From Fusarium oxysporum f. sp. lycopersici 4287 (lineage: Eukaryota > Ascomycota > Sordariomycetes > Hypocreales > Nectriaceae): 64,000 nt of DNA. Positions 31,298-44,385 of the stretch are shown piece by piece (positions within the stretch are counted from its first letter, which is position 1; the number at the start of each line of letters is the position of its first letter). The notes beneath the pieces are model-generated. The model made no database searches and had not been told where the DNA came from. It was given only the letters and a program-made list of their open reading frames with translations. A program made the translations under genes and the position numbers. The stretch covers positions 632,047 through 696,046 of the forward strand of contig NC_030999.1 in NCBI RefSeq assembly GCF_000149955.1. Reading direction: 5' to 3'.

Positions 31298-32906
31298 GAG
31301 GACGAGTGATGAGAACTATGCGCCGTTTTCGCGGTGAGCCTGGTCGGGGATGCTCGGGCTCCTCCTCCGCTTCGTAGCCCGCATGAGGGCTTGTGGCCAC
31401 CATGATGCACGAGGGTGCTCCTGATGCCGCTGGACTTGGACCACGAATGCTCGGCTGTTCGTGTGATGCGATGTCGTCGCTTTGTTGGGCTTCCAGATGC
31501 GACTCTGGTTGTTGTGCCAGGTGTCGTTGTCGGTATGCCTCCGCGCCAACGGTCCGGACATGTCCTCGTTGCTCTTTGGTGAGTCGGCGGAGCACGCCGT
31601 GCACTCTCTTTGGCCGAGCTGGGCACTTATGAAAGTTGGCTTGGTGAGGGCCTAAGCAGTTGATGCACTGTTCTGGTGCAGTACAGTTATCTATAATGTG
31701 GCCAGTCTTACCACAGCGTTGGCAAACTGGCTGTCTATGACAGTTGCGGGCAAAGTGGTAGCCCCAACACGTCTCACATTGTCTGGGTCGGTCGGTTTTG
31801 TCAATCAGTCTCGCCGCGCTGCTGCCAAAGAGCGACCAGAATCTCTTTGTGGGCTTCAGAAACGACACAAGTAGAGTCTTGGTCAAGGGGCTGTCCGAGA
31901 ATTGTCGCGAAGGACGTATATCAACAGGCTTAAGCCCCGTCTGGATTTCTATCTCATCACGGACAATACTGTCACTATCCACCTCTTTACCGTGAAAGTC
32001 AGTCAGTCTTGTGGGAAAGTCTGAGACTACATAGGTGAACCATTCCTTGTTCGTTTCTACTGTCGTAGCTCCCAGTTCAGCCGCCCACTCAGCCTGCTTC
32101 TCTACGAGAAAGTCGCGTGTCTCAGGGTCGGCAGTCAGGACGGCCCATCCCGATCTGACCTGGAAAACCTGTCGAATCTTGCTTGAGACGGCGCTGAGTT
32201 TTTCCTGGATCAGGGTTCGGATTGCATAGCTACTGTGGGCTCTGGCCGGAGCCCCGGCTTCTAGACGGATGAAGACACGGAGGTCTTGTCGGGGTGGGGC
32301 GATGGTCGTTTGTTGCCCTTGGCGATGAGGTGGATCTGTTTGTCGGCGTCCATGTTGTTGTTGTTGTCTGTGGGTTAGACGGTCACGGTCAGTGCGAGGC
32401 GAGGCAGCGGCTACGCTGCTGTAGGTAGGCTTGGGGATGGTAGGTCCGGCACTGGAGAGCTCTCGTTTCCAGGAGTCAAGGAAGCTGTCGGCAAACTGTT
32501 GAGCGAAACGTCGTTGCGGTCCGGTAGTGAATTGTTGTGCGGCTTCTTCGAACTTGGCGCAGAAGGCCTGGAATACCATAAGTTTGGCATTGTACTCCTC
32601 TATGCGTTCGCGCGCGAGATCATTGGCTGATTCGATTATAGAGACTGGTTGCTGTTCAAAGGTCGATGAGGGGCTGGCGCGCTTAGCTCCTTCCGTAGCT
32701 GCAGCAATGGTAGCGGCATTGAGCGGTGAGGATGGTGTCTGAGCCATCCGCCTGGGACCGGGTGAAACACCAATGGTGCCGTTCACGGCCGCAGGGCTGT
32801 TCTGTAAGAGGGTTGCACGGGCTCCTCGGTTCAGATTGGCGGGAGTGTGGATCCCTAAATCGAAAGGGTCCGGAGCAGCGGGCGGGTTCGTCGTAGGCGA
32901 AGCCAT
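31284..32906 (-). CDS. LINE ORF1: gag-like nucleic acid-binding protein
   Basis: I chose the ATG at 32906 (MASPTTNPP), giving 540 residues; the open frame extends 17 codons further upstream without an ATG. The middle (about residues 200-330) resembles LINE ORF1 RNA-binding regions, and a run of CCHC zinc knuckles follows (CETCWGYHFARNC, CQRCGKTGHIIDNC, CINCLGPHQANFHKC). The protein is expected to coat LINE RNA. It ends at TAG 31284-31286, within the first codons of ORF2, so the two are translationally linked. Confidence 0.9.
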   Translation of the reverse strand: MASPTTNPPAAPDPFDLGIHTPANLNRGARATLLQNSPAAVNGTIGVSPGPRRMAQTPSSPLNAATIAAATEGAKRASPSSTFEQQPVSIIESANDLARERIEEYNAKLMVFQAFCAKFEEAAQQFTTGPQRRFAQQFADSFLDSWKRELSSAGPTIPKPTYSSVAAASPRTDRDRLTHRQQQQHGRRQTDPPHRQGQQTTIAPPRQDLRVFIRLEAGAPARAHSSYAIRTLIQEKLSAVSSKIRQVFQVRSGWAVLTADPETRDFLVEKQAEWAAELGATTVETNKEWFTYVVSDFPTRLTDFHGKEVDSDSIVRDEIEIQTGLKPVDIRPSRQFSDSPLTKTLLVSFLKPTKRFWSLFGSSAARLIDKTDRPRQCETCWGYHFARNCHRQPVCQRCGKTGHIIDNCTAPEQCINCLGPHQANFHKCPARPKRVHGVLRRLTKEQRGHVRTVGAEAYRQRHLAQQPESHLEAQQSDDIASHEQPSIRGPSPAASGAPSCIMVATSPHAGYEAEEEPEHPRPGSPRKRRIVLITRPLDQE

Positions 32907-33034
32907 CGCCGCGGCTTGCGGCTGCGCAAAGCGCAAATTGAGGCGTTTGTTGTGCACTTGTTAAGGATTTAGGTGTAGACAGGGCGACTTTCTTAACAAT
33001 TGTATGCCAAGAAAGTGTGATGACAAAGGAAGGT

Positions 33035-33048
33035 GAAGTGGCCACTCA
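33035..33048. repeat. 14-bp LINE target site, copy 3 of 3
   Basis: GAAGTGGCCACTCA next to the LINE 5' end. It is followed by ATTCGTCTGATC, which is presumably the original right flank of both insertions. Confidence 0.93.
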
Positions 33049-33264
33049 ATTCGTCTGATCAGACTGCTGTAGGGTAGGTAATCGGGAACGAGAAGAGCCT
33101 GAGGTGACACGGCACCCGAATTTGCTTGTTCTGGCTGTTGGGGGCTTTTACTCCGGCCCGCGCTCACGGCATTGATCGTTTACCTACCTAAACTGTTTCA
33201 CAATATTCCGATTGGTTGACTTACGCAGGCGACAGAGTGGGTAGTCGGATCATATGTGGGATAA

Positions 33265-33470
33265 TGTTGAATGTTGGAGGGTTCACCCTCAACTTCAGGA
33301 TTAAGGTTCAGGATTAAAGTTTGACGCCCTAAACTTAGATCGTAGGACTTTCATCTAGGACTTTCTAGGACTAAAGTCATAGAAGGAACCAGTCGAAGAT
33401 ATAAGGTCTCAATAGTCCTTCGATTGCGACAGGATCAAGAAATATACACGATTCACCTTAATATCTGACA
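33265..33470 (+). mobile_element. Solo LTR, 5-bp duplication GATAA
   Basis: The 206-bp LTR starts TGTTGAATGTTGGAGGG and ends TTAATATCTGACA, with GATAA at 33260-33264 and 33471-33475. It is the best preserved of four LTR-like copies in the window. No internal retrotransposon sequence adjoins it, so it is the product of LTR-LTR recombination. Confidence 0.92.
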
Positions 33471-33475
33471 GATAA

Positions 33476-36829
<3,354 letters not shown>

Positions 36830-37041
36830 AGCTTTCTCAGTTGCCTTTGACATTTTTTAGATTACATGTTTTTTCCATTGTATTAGTTCATTTATACATC
36901 TATTCAAACTGCTTTCCTATTAAACAACGCGAATATGGAAATGCCTCATCCTTGCAAACGAACCCGAAAGGTCACGGACTATGTGCACTTTAGCTCGTGA
37001 TAATGCAATCTCGTCTCAACTGTCTCATCAACCCCGCAGTC

Positions 37042-37697
37042 TGTATGTATATATTTATGTATATTTTTCGTCCGGGGGCCGTGAGGCCCGTAAAGTCCCC
37101 TATTGGGGCACAGGACGTGCTGAGCTAGAGTCTCTAGTGCTAAAATCTACGTAAAGCATTCGCAAATTACAGAACAGACCACTATCCAGCATATCATCGG
37201 CTCAAAAGCGCGTCCTGTCGAGCCTGTTACCCGTCAGCGGGATGACCAGGTGCGGCTATCATTGCGGTAGCCGTTATATCGGTCAGTCTTTAGTGAGACT
37301 GGGGAGAGGGCGGCGGCATGACCGCACGAGGCGGCCGAGCCTATGAGAATAAAGAAAAGAAACAAAGAAACAGAAGGGAAAGGAAGATAGAAGGTGAGGA
37401 GGAGACGCAAATGCATCCCCGATCTGCCTCGTTTAGTAACGAGTGCAAATCCTTTCGAAGAAGGCGCTTGATTTGATCAACTTAATGTACTTGTCGAAGC
37501 TCCTTTCTATTGCGAGGTTGACCGCCGCCGTCGGCGAGGGGACGAGCCTTATTCGACACCGCCGCGGTACTTTCCTGCAGTAGAAGACATGGTCAGGTGC
37601 TTTGCGTCGTCCGCATGAGCAAGTCATCCGCGCATCGTCGTGGTTGAATCGTTCGTGGTATGCGGCGAAATCCCCATGGAGGGATCTTGCTGCGAGT
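37042..37697 (-). mobile_element. 5'-truncated LINE copy with ORF2 C-terminus
   Basis: On the minus strand it ends with the LINE 3' stem region and TATA/CATA tail at 37042. The frame 37433-37627 encodes the ORF2 zinc tail (CSCGRRKAPDHVFYCRKVP) with differences from the full-length LINE, so it belongs to a related subfamily. It is cut at 37697 by a hAT-type terminus. Confidence 0.85.
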
Positions 37698-37777
37698 CAG
37701 GGTTGCAATCCACTCCACTGAATCCACGCGTGGATCCACTCAGTGGATCCACGATCCATTCCACGAGGCTGGTTGGC
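37698..37777 (+). mobile_element. hAT-type terminal fragment (CAGGGTTGCAATCCAC)
   Basis: The end CAGGGTTGCAATCCAC resembles the TIR CAGGGTTCAAATCCAC of the element at 45823-46581. It is followed by repeated GTGGATCCAC palindromes, which also occur in that element. Only about 80 bp remain before the next element starts. Confidence 0.6.
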
Positions 37778-38209
37778 GGCGCCCGCTACAGAGGCGCCCG
37801 AGCGCGCTTTTAGATTTTTTACGTTTTCTATAATAACCTAACATTTCATTCATATTAAATTATAAAAACTCTGTATGTAATATGTAATAGCATCATAAAT
37901 ATGCTTATGATCTTAATTTTCTTATTATAATTTTCTTTAATTTTATTATAATTATTAAAAGTTGAATGAGACTAATCACGCACCTGGGCGCGCGAATTTC
38001 ATGAATGATGACTAAGCGCAGGCTGAAATACCTTATAACTAATTGAATATTAAAGATATAGTGATTAAAGTAAGATATATATATAGATATTTAATGTAAT
38101 AGATATCATAGATATTTTTCCCTAGTTTTTAAATAAATTCTACTAATTTTGTAGAATTTAAAACGTAAAAAATCTAAAAGCGCGCCAGGGCGCCTCTGTA
38201 GCGGGCGCC
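37778..38209. mobile_element. AT-rich element with about 49-bp GC-rich inverted ends
   Basis: The arms begin GGCGCCCGCTACAGAGGCGCCC and continue through GCGCGCTTTTAGATTTTTTACG with only a few differences between left and right. The 330-bp core is very AT-rich and non-coding. I see no target duplication; the left flank is a hAT fragment and the right flank is a LINE 3' end in opposite orientation. The class is unknown to me. Confidence 0.78.
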
Positions 38210-38210
38210 C

Positions 38211-38282
38211 TGTGCTCCAGTAGGAGACTTTTCGGGGCCTTTGGCCCCCCGGACGAAAAATATACATACATACATACATACA
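38211..38282 (+). mobile_element. LINE 3' terminus only
   Basis: It consists of CTGTGCTCCAGTAGGAGAC, the TTTTCGGGGCC/GGCCCC stem region and a (CATA)n tail. The upstream part has been replaced by the long-TIR element ending at 38209. Confidence 0.8.
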
Positions 38283-38557
38283 TTCCGGTCCCGTAGAGTG
38301 GGGCACTTCCCCAAGAAGCAATGGTGCTAGAGGACTGAGTCAAGCCGATTGGCTGGTTTTGAACCCCAGGCCGCCCAGTGCTCGGCTGGAGAGCAATCTA
38401 AAGGTAGATTAATTGGTTAAGTTACCCCTTTTTCCTACCTCTTGCCCCAGTACGACACAGCCTTAGCCAGAGAAGCCAACACATCCCTAAATGTTTAGAA
38501 ACATATATTGGTTATTGGGTTTCAATCTGTTGAAGCTCCTGCTGATTACAACATACA

Positions 38558-39119
38558 ATGTCGGAGACCGCTTTAAAAGGCAGCCTTGCTAGTAGCCCTT
38601 CGTCATCGCCGCCACCGCCCACATTTTCTCGTCTCGGGTCCCGGTCTAAGGTCATCGCTAAGCAGTATGATGCAGCTTTAGCTTTGGCCTCGACTGCCGA
38701 TTCATCCGTTGATGACCTTTGCAAGATCATTTGGGGCCAACGACGTTTTGTTATTGCAAGCCTCTTAGATAAGAGGAAAAGTAGGGAAAGGCGAAGCTAG
38801 ATCGGAAACCATGGCTAGTTCCTTGCAGAGTTGAGGAAAGATACATCCAGTGGAGATATCTGGTGTTGCCGGCTGTGCGATGATAAGGGTGCGCCTCGAT
38901 TTTTCAATGCCCAGTCGACATCATCGGCATCAGCTCATCTTTTCAAGTTCGTGGTACTTCTCATTTCTGGGCTATCACTAACGGTTCTTAGAGCTCACGG
39001 GATCACCGAGACCTTTGAAGCGGGTTCATCTGGTGACTCTTCAGTTATCGATCTCCAGAGAAATGCATCCAAGAAACGGCCCGCCTCTTCTTCCTTCCTT
39101 CTTCCTCGAGCAAAGATGA
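38558..39119 (+). pseudogene. hAT transposase N-terminus with two TGG-to-TAG stops
   Basis: The ATG at 38558 opens a Ser/Pro-rich leader. In the same frame two TAG codons (38798-38800 and 38816-38818) sit where Trp would be expected, after which the frame continues ELRKDTSSGDIWCCRLCDDK, a BED-like finger. A probable 45-bp intron (GTTCGTGG...GTTCTTAG, with CACTAAC branch site) precedes AHGITETF. The gene is cut at 39119 by another hAT end. TGG to TAG corresponds to CpA to TpA on the other strand, the pattern left by repeat-induced point mutation. Confidence 0.72.
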
Positions 39120-39978
39120 CAGTGATGTTATTGGATTGGAGGCAACTTGGATTGGACTGGATTTGTCGGAAAATGGCTGGACTGGATTTGGGTTTCTCGA
39201 AGATTTGGACTGGATTGGATTGATTGGCAACCAGCTCCTGGAGCTCCAATGGTCTAACCTGATAAGGCAAGAGCTAACCCTAATTTGGTGGTCGTGACAG
39301 GGCTCCCGTCGCAGACACCAACACAACTACGCCCATCGTTAACATCCAACTCGCACATGTCCGTTAGCAAAACCATGGAAGCAATCGCGTCGCTCGTAAC
39401 TTCAGAAGTCCTTCTGCTCTGGCAGACGTATCTGAACAGCCCACTCACCAGCTACACCATGGCTACTATCTCCAGCTATTTCGGCCCTGGCAGCGGTCGC
39501 CGTCCTCATCCTGAAAGGGTTATTCTTGATCCAACGTATCTTAACCCTCGCCCAAACGACCACGACGGAATCCTGATCGGACCCGACGAATTCGAGCGGA
39601 ATGGAAAGCAATATGTTCGCTGCTCTGTCCGGTAATAGGGTATGGTAGACATACAATTCAAAGCAGGACACGCCTAAGTGGTTCTCGTACCGCTATCTGT
39701 GCCAACTGCAACAGCGCCGAGGGAATTGTGCACATTGGAGAAGCAAGTTGCTGGAGAATATAATGAGCACTTATTTAAGTGCTGCCATAACCACACACAA
39801 GGGCACAATTCCAGTTGTACCCTAAATCTGCTTATTCAGCGGCTCATTTATTGTCCCAAAAGGGTAACAATCTGAACTGGATCCGTTCTGGATATACTGG
39901 AGGCTGCCTGTCCCCAAGTCTGGACTGGATTGGATCGAGGCTCAGATCCAGCTCCAATCCAATCCAATAACATCACTG
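39120..39978 (+). mobile_element. Non-autonomous hAT element (CAGTGATGTTATTGG termini)
   Basis: The 859-bp element starts CAGTGATGTTATTGGATTGG and ends in its inverse at 39978. Both ends carry clustered TGGACTGGATT-type repeats. Inside is only a transposase N-terminus (39375-39635). The 8-bp flanks AAAGATGA and CTTGGCAT do not match. Its right terminus provides the stop codon of the gene at 39973-42303. Confidence 0.83.
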
Positions 39979-42303
39979 CTTGGCATCCATCGTCTCCGAC
40001 TTCCACGCTCGCTTGTTCGGCACCAGCTGCGCCAACGGACGTCGAGGCGGGTTGAGTAGCAAAGCCCGTTCAAAGTCGATCACCATAACCCCGCTGGTCT
40101 CAGGATTGAATAACATGTTTGCAAGCCTCACATCTTTGTGGACCACGCCCTCTCGATGCATGGCTCTCAAGGACCGAATGGCCTCGTCTTCGAGTGACCT
40201 GTCCATGTCGCCAATTCTCTGTGCTCTGTCGATGCTACAGCCTCCCCAGGACAAAAATGACATGTGCACCACGTAGACCCGGTGGTCATAGTAGTAAGTC
40301 TTGTTCATCGACCGAAGGTCAACCGCACCCAGGAAAACAGGCACGTGGACGCCTTGGATTGGTTTGAGACGCTCGTAGACAGCAGCCTCGTGCTCGAGAT
40401 CTTTGATGAAAGCCCGCACCGTGCCCTTGCTGACAAAGGTGTAGCCATGCGCAAGTAGGGTCACTTGGAAAAGCACACCCCGCGCACCACCTTCCCCCAA
40501 TGGCCTGATCCCGTCGTCGAGAGACTGTTTCAGCTGCTTCCAGAGTAGGCGAAGCCACTCCTCGTGACTGACAGGATGACGTGTGCGGGCGGGAGCGCAG
40601 CTCTTGCAGTGAAGTGCCACGTTCGGGCACTTTGGGTCGAGAAAACCACCGTTGACCATCCCGACAAGACATTTCTGCGTACAGTACTGCCGACCCTGCT
40701 CGCCGCCCCCTCCTCCGCGCGGCCGTAACGCCAGTCGCTGGCTCCGCCTAGTTCCTTGTCTTGTGTTTCGTCCGGTTGGCGTAGGCGTGTCCGGTGGCCT
40801 GGGCGCCGACTCGTCATCAGATGGTTCCTGCCTGTCGTCCTTCCTCAACAACCCCTCGCCAGTCTGGCACGCGGCTGTTCGACGTGTCCTCTTGCGGGGC
40901 AAGGCCGGCGACCGATCGACATCCTTGTAGGTGGTAGGTTCATGGCCAGGTGAGTAGTCTGATGACGCCGATCGTTCATTTTCTGGGATAGAACGCAATG
41001 TCGATTCGAAGTCCTCAGCCCACGTCTTCAAGTTCTTCATAGCTTTTAGACGTTCCTCCTGCCTATTCCCCCGTCGTTCTCCAGGCGAACCGAGAGCCAT
41101 AAGGGTGAACGCTAGATATTGACCGACAGCCGTGCATATATGGACGTTGTTCGGATGTGCCGACACCTCCGGACCAGGCTCTGCTAGATGATAGTACAGA
41201 GTCTCAGGTTCGTCCCAGTCGACTTTGAGAAACACAATAGCCTCGCCAGTAGTAAGAAGACCATATTCAAGGCCACTTTCGATCATGTAATGATATGTCT
41301 GCGTGATGGCAGATGCCGTCAGCTTCTCCGCGTGGTACTGGAAACGCGCGTCAGGGTCTACAGAAGTTGGAATCGTCCTTCGGTTCACAACTTCCCTGTG
41401 GATGTCCATGGCGCGGAGACCGAGACGAAGATGCGGAGTGGTCAACTTGTGAGGCGGCTTATACTCGGAAACGTAAACCATAGTGCGCCGGGAAGACAGG
41501 GTGTTGTCGGATCGATAGACGCAGATTTGATCCGGCCGCAACTGGTTGAGATCTCTTCGGTGGTCTGGCGTCCGCGGTGGTGTCGATGGGGTCTCCCTCT
41601 CAACGACTTCTTCGGCCACATCGCTGAGGGCATGGGGATGGTTCTCAAAGACGACGCCATCTCCGATCTGAAAAGCCCTGCTGACCTCTTCCACCTGTTT
41701 GAGCTGTTGTATGATGGCTCTAACCGGATCCTCCACGCTATTATGTAGGAAATATTCGAGCGTCTTCTCGTCTGCTATCGGTCGTTGAGAGATCCTGTTC
41801 CCCAAGCCGGCCAGGAAGTTTCGGTTCTCGAAAACGCGGCTTTCGGTAGGAAATGAATCGTAGAGTGTACCGAAGGTGAGCTTCTGTTGATCAAGGAAGT
41901 CGGGCCATGGCCTGAGGTTTTTAGGACACCACTTGTCACGCGGGTTGGTGATGGAGCCCCTCGAAGTCAGTTTTGGATCTGTTTCGATTGCGAAGCGAGA
42001 GAAAACGGAAGCATGGCAAGCTGCAATGTATTCGTCAAGTGTCGTGAGTCGTGTTTGTTCCTCTGACGCTTCGGCGCGTTGCTGTTCCCTCTCGGCGCGT
42101 TGTCGCTCTTCCTGTCGTTCTCTCTCTGCTTCCTCGGCGCGTTGCTTTTCCCTCTCGGCGCGTTGTCGCTCTTCCTGTCGTTCTCTCTCTGCTTCCTCGG
42201 CGCGTTGCTGTTCCCTCTCAGCGCGTTGTCGCTCCTCCTTCGCGCGCTGCTCAGCTTCTCGTAGCAGTCTTGTCAATTCTTCTACACTCAATGATCCATC
42301 CAT
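39973..42303 (-). CDS. Coiled-coil / PD-(D/E)XK-like / kinase-like protein, C-terminus ended by a transposon
   Basis: The single open frame encodes 776 residues from the ATG at 42303. Residues 8-85 form a repetitive charged coiled coil (tandem QRAEEAERERQEER units). Residues about 255-360 (D258, E280-K282 in VSEYKPPHK, then GLEYGLLTTGEAIVFL) resemble a PD-(D/E)XK nuclease-like fold found in fungal multidomain kinase-like proteins. A Cys/His-rich part (C541 to C569) may bind zinc. The C-terminal kinase-like domain keeps HKD (722-724) and DFE (743-745). The final CAG-TGA lies inside the hAT terminus at 39978, so the original tail is lost, though the kinase core is already complete. Substrate and function are unknown. 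A mimp lies 0.95 kb upstream of its ATG. Confidence 0.78.
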   Translation of the reverse strand: MDGSLSVEELTRLLREAEQRAKEERQRAEREQQRAEEAERERQEERQRAEREKQRAEEAERERQEERQRAEREQQRAEASEEQTRLTTLDEYIAACHASVFSRFAIETDPKLTSRGSITNPRDKWCPKNLRPWPDFLDQQKLTFGTLYDSFPTESRVFENRNFLAGLGNRISQRPIADEKTLEYFLHNSVEDPVRAIIQQLKQVEEVSRAFQIGDGVVFENHPHALSDVAEEVVERETPSTPPRTPDHRRDLNQLRPDQICVYRSDNTLSSRRTMVYVSEYKPPHKLTTPHLRLGLRAMDIHREVVNRRTIPTSVDPDARFQYHAEKLTASAITQTYHYMIESGLEYGLLTTGEAIVFLKVDWDEPETLYYHLAEPGPEVSAHPNNVHICTAVGQYLAFTLMALGSPGERRGNRQEERLKAMKNLKTWAEDFESTLRSIPENERSASSDYSPGHEPTTYKDVDRSPALPRKRTRRTAACQTGEGLLRKDDRQEPSDDESAPRPPDTPTPTGRNTRQGTRRSQRLALRPRGGGGGEQGRQYCTQKCLVGMVNGGFLDPKCPNVALHCKSCAPARTRHPVSHEEWLRLLWKQLKQSLDDGIRPLGEGGARGVLFQVTLLAHGYTFVSKGTVRAFIKDLEHEAAVYERLKPIQGVHVPVFLGAVDLRSMNKTYYYDHRVYVVHMSFLSWGGCSIDRAQRIGDMDRSLEDEAIRSLRAMHREGVVHKDVRLANMLFNPETSGVMVIDFERALLLNPPRRPLAQLVPNKRAWKSETMDAKQ

Positions 42304-43255
42304 GATATGTGGGATTGATGTCGTGGTGAGGATCGATTTCGAAGAGTGGATATTTGCATTGCAAACGTGTGTTTTGTGTTTTGATGCTTGGCCTAATTAA
42401 AGTGGAGCCTCATTATGTTGCGAAGGGTTACCCGCCGGAAATCATATCGAGGCAAGTTCTTTGTCAGCGTGCGGGGCCCCACGTCGGCATATCTCGGCCA
42501 TGCCCAGCCTAATAATCAGGGTCCCGCAAAGCCACTGATCAATGAAATCAACAGTCCAACTCCTATCGATGTAAGTTTACGGTCGGCTTTCTGGCTTGAT
42601 AACACTTTTTTTGACCATAAATCTTTTTTATCTCTTTTTTTTTTTTCGCTTTCGTTGAGGCTTGAGTCCTGACGCGACGGATGAAACTTCCTGGCGGACT
42701 ACCATGAGTTGCGACAATCGCGTTGCCTTCGTGCCCTCGCTTCCGGCACAGGAGGGACTAGGGATGGGGTCCATGCCACTTCCTGAGGTGGTATTGCCGT
42801 CCTAAACATTGTACTCTACCTGTGTATGTGACTAACGTGCCATGTACCGGTAGTTAGTGGTTTCTCGAAATTCAATTCTACCCCCCGTCAACAATCAAGT
42901 CTACCCCCTGTAAAGCGGGGTAAAAAAAATCTATTGTACAACAATTGATTTTGGACTGTAGGACTAGGATACATGATAATCTCTTAATGAACCAAGTGGC
43001 CCCTCAAAATCATATTTATTGCATCTTGAATTCATGCTATGTTGAGGGATAAGTCTAGGTTGTGCGCAATACAATGGTGTCTGGAACTATCCGGTCGTTT
43101 AGACTACTCGTTCGGCCAGTTCTTTGGGTAAAACCAAACTTACCTTGTTTAGGACATCGTTGTGGAGCCTACCAGGATACCGTCCGGCCCATTCCATGCT
43201 ATCATTGGCTAAAGTCATGATAGACGATCAGTGTATCGACCTGCCCCTGTTCATA
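42304..43255. other. Upstream region of the kinase-like gene; no gene seen
   Basis: No convincing coding sequence is present. The part at 42880-42930 contains CTACCCCC words around a GGGGTA stretch, without a clear element structure. Confidence 0.4.
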
Positions 43256-43470
43256 CAGTGGGATGCAATAAGTTTGAATCCAAGATGAAGTATCTGGCTT
43301 GTCGCTCTAGTCCTGCCAGAAGCCTGACTAGCTATATCGGGAAGATATCTAGCCCGGGTAGGCAGCTAGCTAACTTGATTAGGCATACACAGAACAACGG
43401 GATAGCTCCTGATCGGTTTAGCGAGGAGGCGGGTACTTGCGCCTGGATTCAAACTTCTTGCATCCTACTG
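43256..43470 (+). mobile_element. mimp
   Basis: The 215-bp element starts CAGTGGGATGCAATAAG and ends CTTGCATCCTACTG, flanked by TA (43254-43255, 43471-43472). Its interior is the inverse of the mimp at 15015-15229. Confidence 0.94.
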
Positions 43471-43472
43471 TA

Positions 43473-44041
43473 CTCAGTTCAGCTAGCTGTTTCAGGAAAC
43501 CACTGTGGAGTCAACAAGGATACCGTCCGGTCCAAGCCCTCCTTTCATTGGTTTGAGCTCTAGACCAATCGACCAGGGTGTAACGATATTTCGTAAGCAG
43601 CCTCTGAGCTCAGACCATGCTTTCGTCTCGACACCGAGTTAGATGCTTTCTTTTCTCGTGCTTTTTAGCCAACGATGAATAAAACATGGCTCTATGGAGA
43701 TTGGTCATTTAATTGCTTTATTCTCTATCGTTTTATATACATATCGCTAGATGCATCGTTGTGGTTGAATTTTGACAAAATAAAATGCCTCTGTCGACTG
43801 CCCGCGCGAAGTCCACTAAGACCACCAAGGACCCAAGCCTGGGGGGAGCCCGATTCGCATGTCCTATATGGTAGGAATGGAATAAAAGTGGGAAGTCAGA
43901 AACACGAGCGCGCACGGATAAAAAGGAGGTAAACAACAGGTTGTTTTTATTAAACCCTGTTACCATATCAATGCGCACGGACAGAAAGTGTAGAATCTAC
44001 GGGTGATTTTTCGGAAGAATATCGGCAAAAATCATGGGTGG
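43473..44041. other. Unassigned spacer
   Basis: I see no gene or repeat structure that I can support between the mimp and the TGTCGCA MITE. Confidence 0.4.
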
Positions 44042-44229
44042 TGTCGCAGGCCGGGCATGGTCTCAATGATCCTCAGGAACAACAGCCCTTAGTAATCAAG
44101 CTGGGTGATTTAAAGTAAAACCTGTGGGATAGAATACCCCACACAGAAGATAGAACCAATCAACTCACTACTGCTGCTCATTATGAATGACCGGACCTTC
44201 AATCCACTTTAAGCACGCTCAGTGCGACA
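44042..44229 (+). mobile_element. MITE with TGTCGCA/TGCGACA ends
   Basis: The 188-bp copy matches 60648-60826 closely through CAGGCCGGGCATGGTCTCAA and GAAGATAGAACCAATCAACT. Flanks (GGTGG and CCGTC) show no duplication. It lies 156 bp before the broken Hop-like transposase. Confidence 0.82.
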
Positions 44230-44385
44230 CCGTCCTTCTAAAATTGGACGGGTCCCGTCCCAGTTGCCATATCTGGTATAGCTCACTCCGCTATCGGTCT
44301 CTTTTCGCGCCGTTTCGAATGTCGCGTTTTATTGCACTCGTTGCTAATCATGTCGAGACTATGGGCTTACGACGACTGCTTGGCT

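Larger units (their letters stand above)
27038..33034 (-). mobile_element. Full-length Tad-like LINE, 14-bp target duplication
   Basis: The element is 5997 bp, ends at its 3' side in a (CATA)n tail (27038-27056), and is bounded by identical 14-bp target copies at 27024-27037 and 33035-33048. It has a 128-bp 5' leader, an ORF1 gag-like gene and an ORF2 polymerase gene, both open. The order APE endonuclease, reverse transcriptase, RNase H and terminal zinc knuckle in ORF2 fits the Tad clade of fungal LINEs. Intact ORFs and duplications suggest recent movement. Confidence 0.93.

Noticed and set aside
40652..42400. Several plus-strand frames opposite the kinase-like gene
   Set aside because: They are antisense shadows of the repetitive coiled-coil coding region and have no independent motifs.
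43675..43932. 85-codon frame downstream of a mimp as a small secreted effector
   Set aside because: It lacks a proper signal peptide and a cysteine pattern and sits in low-complexity sequence; I could not support an effector gene next to any mimp here.
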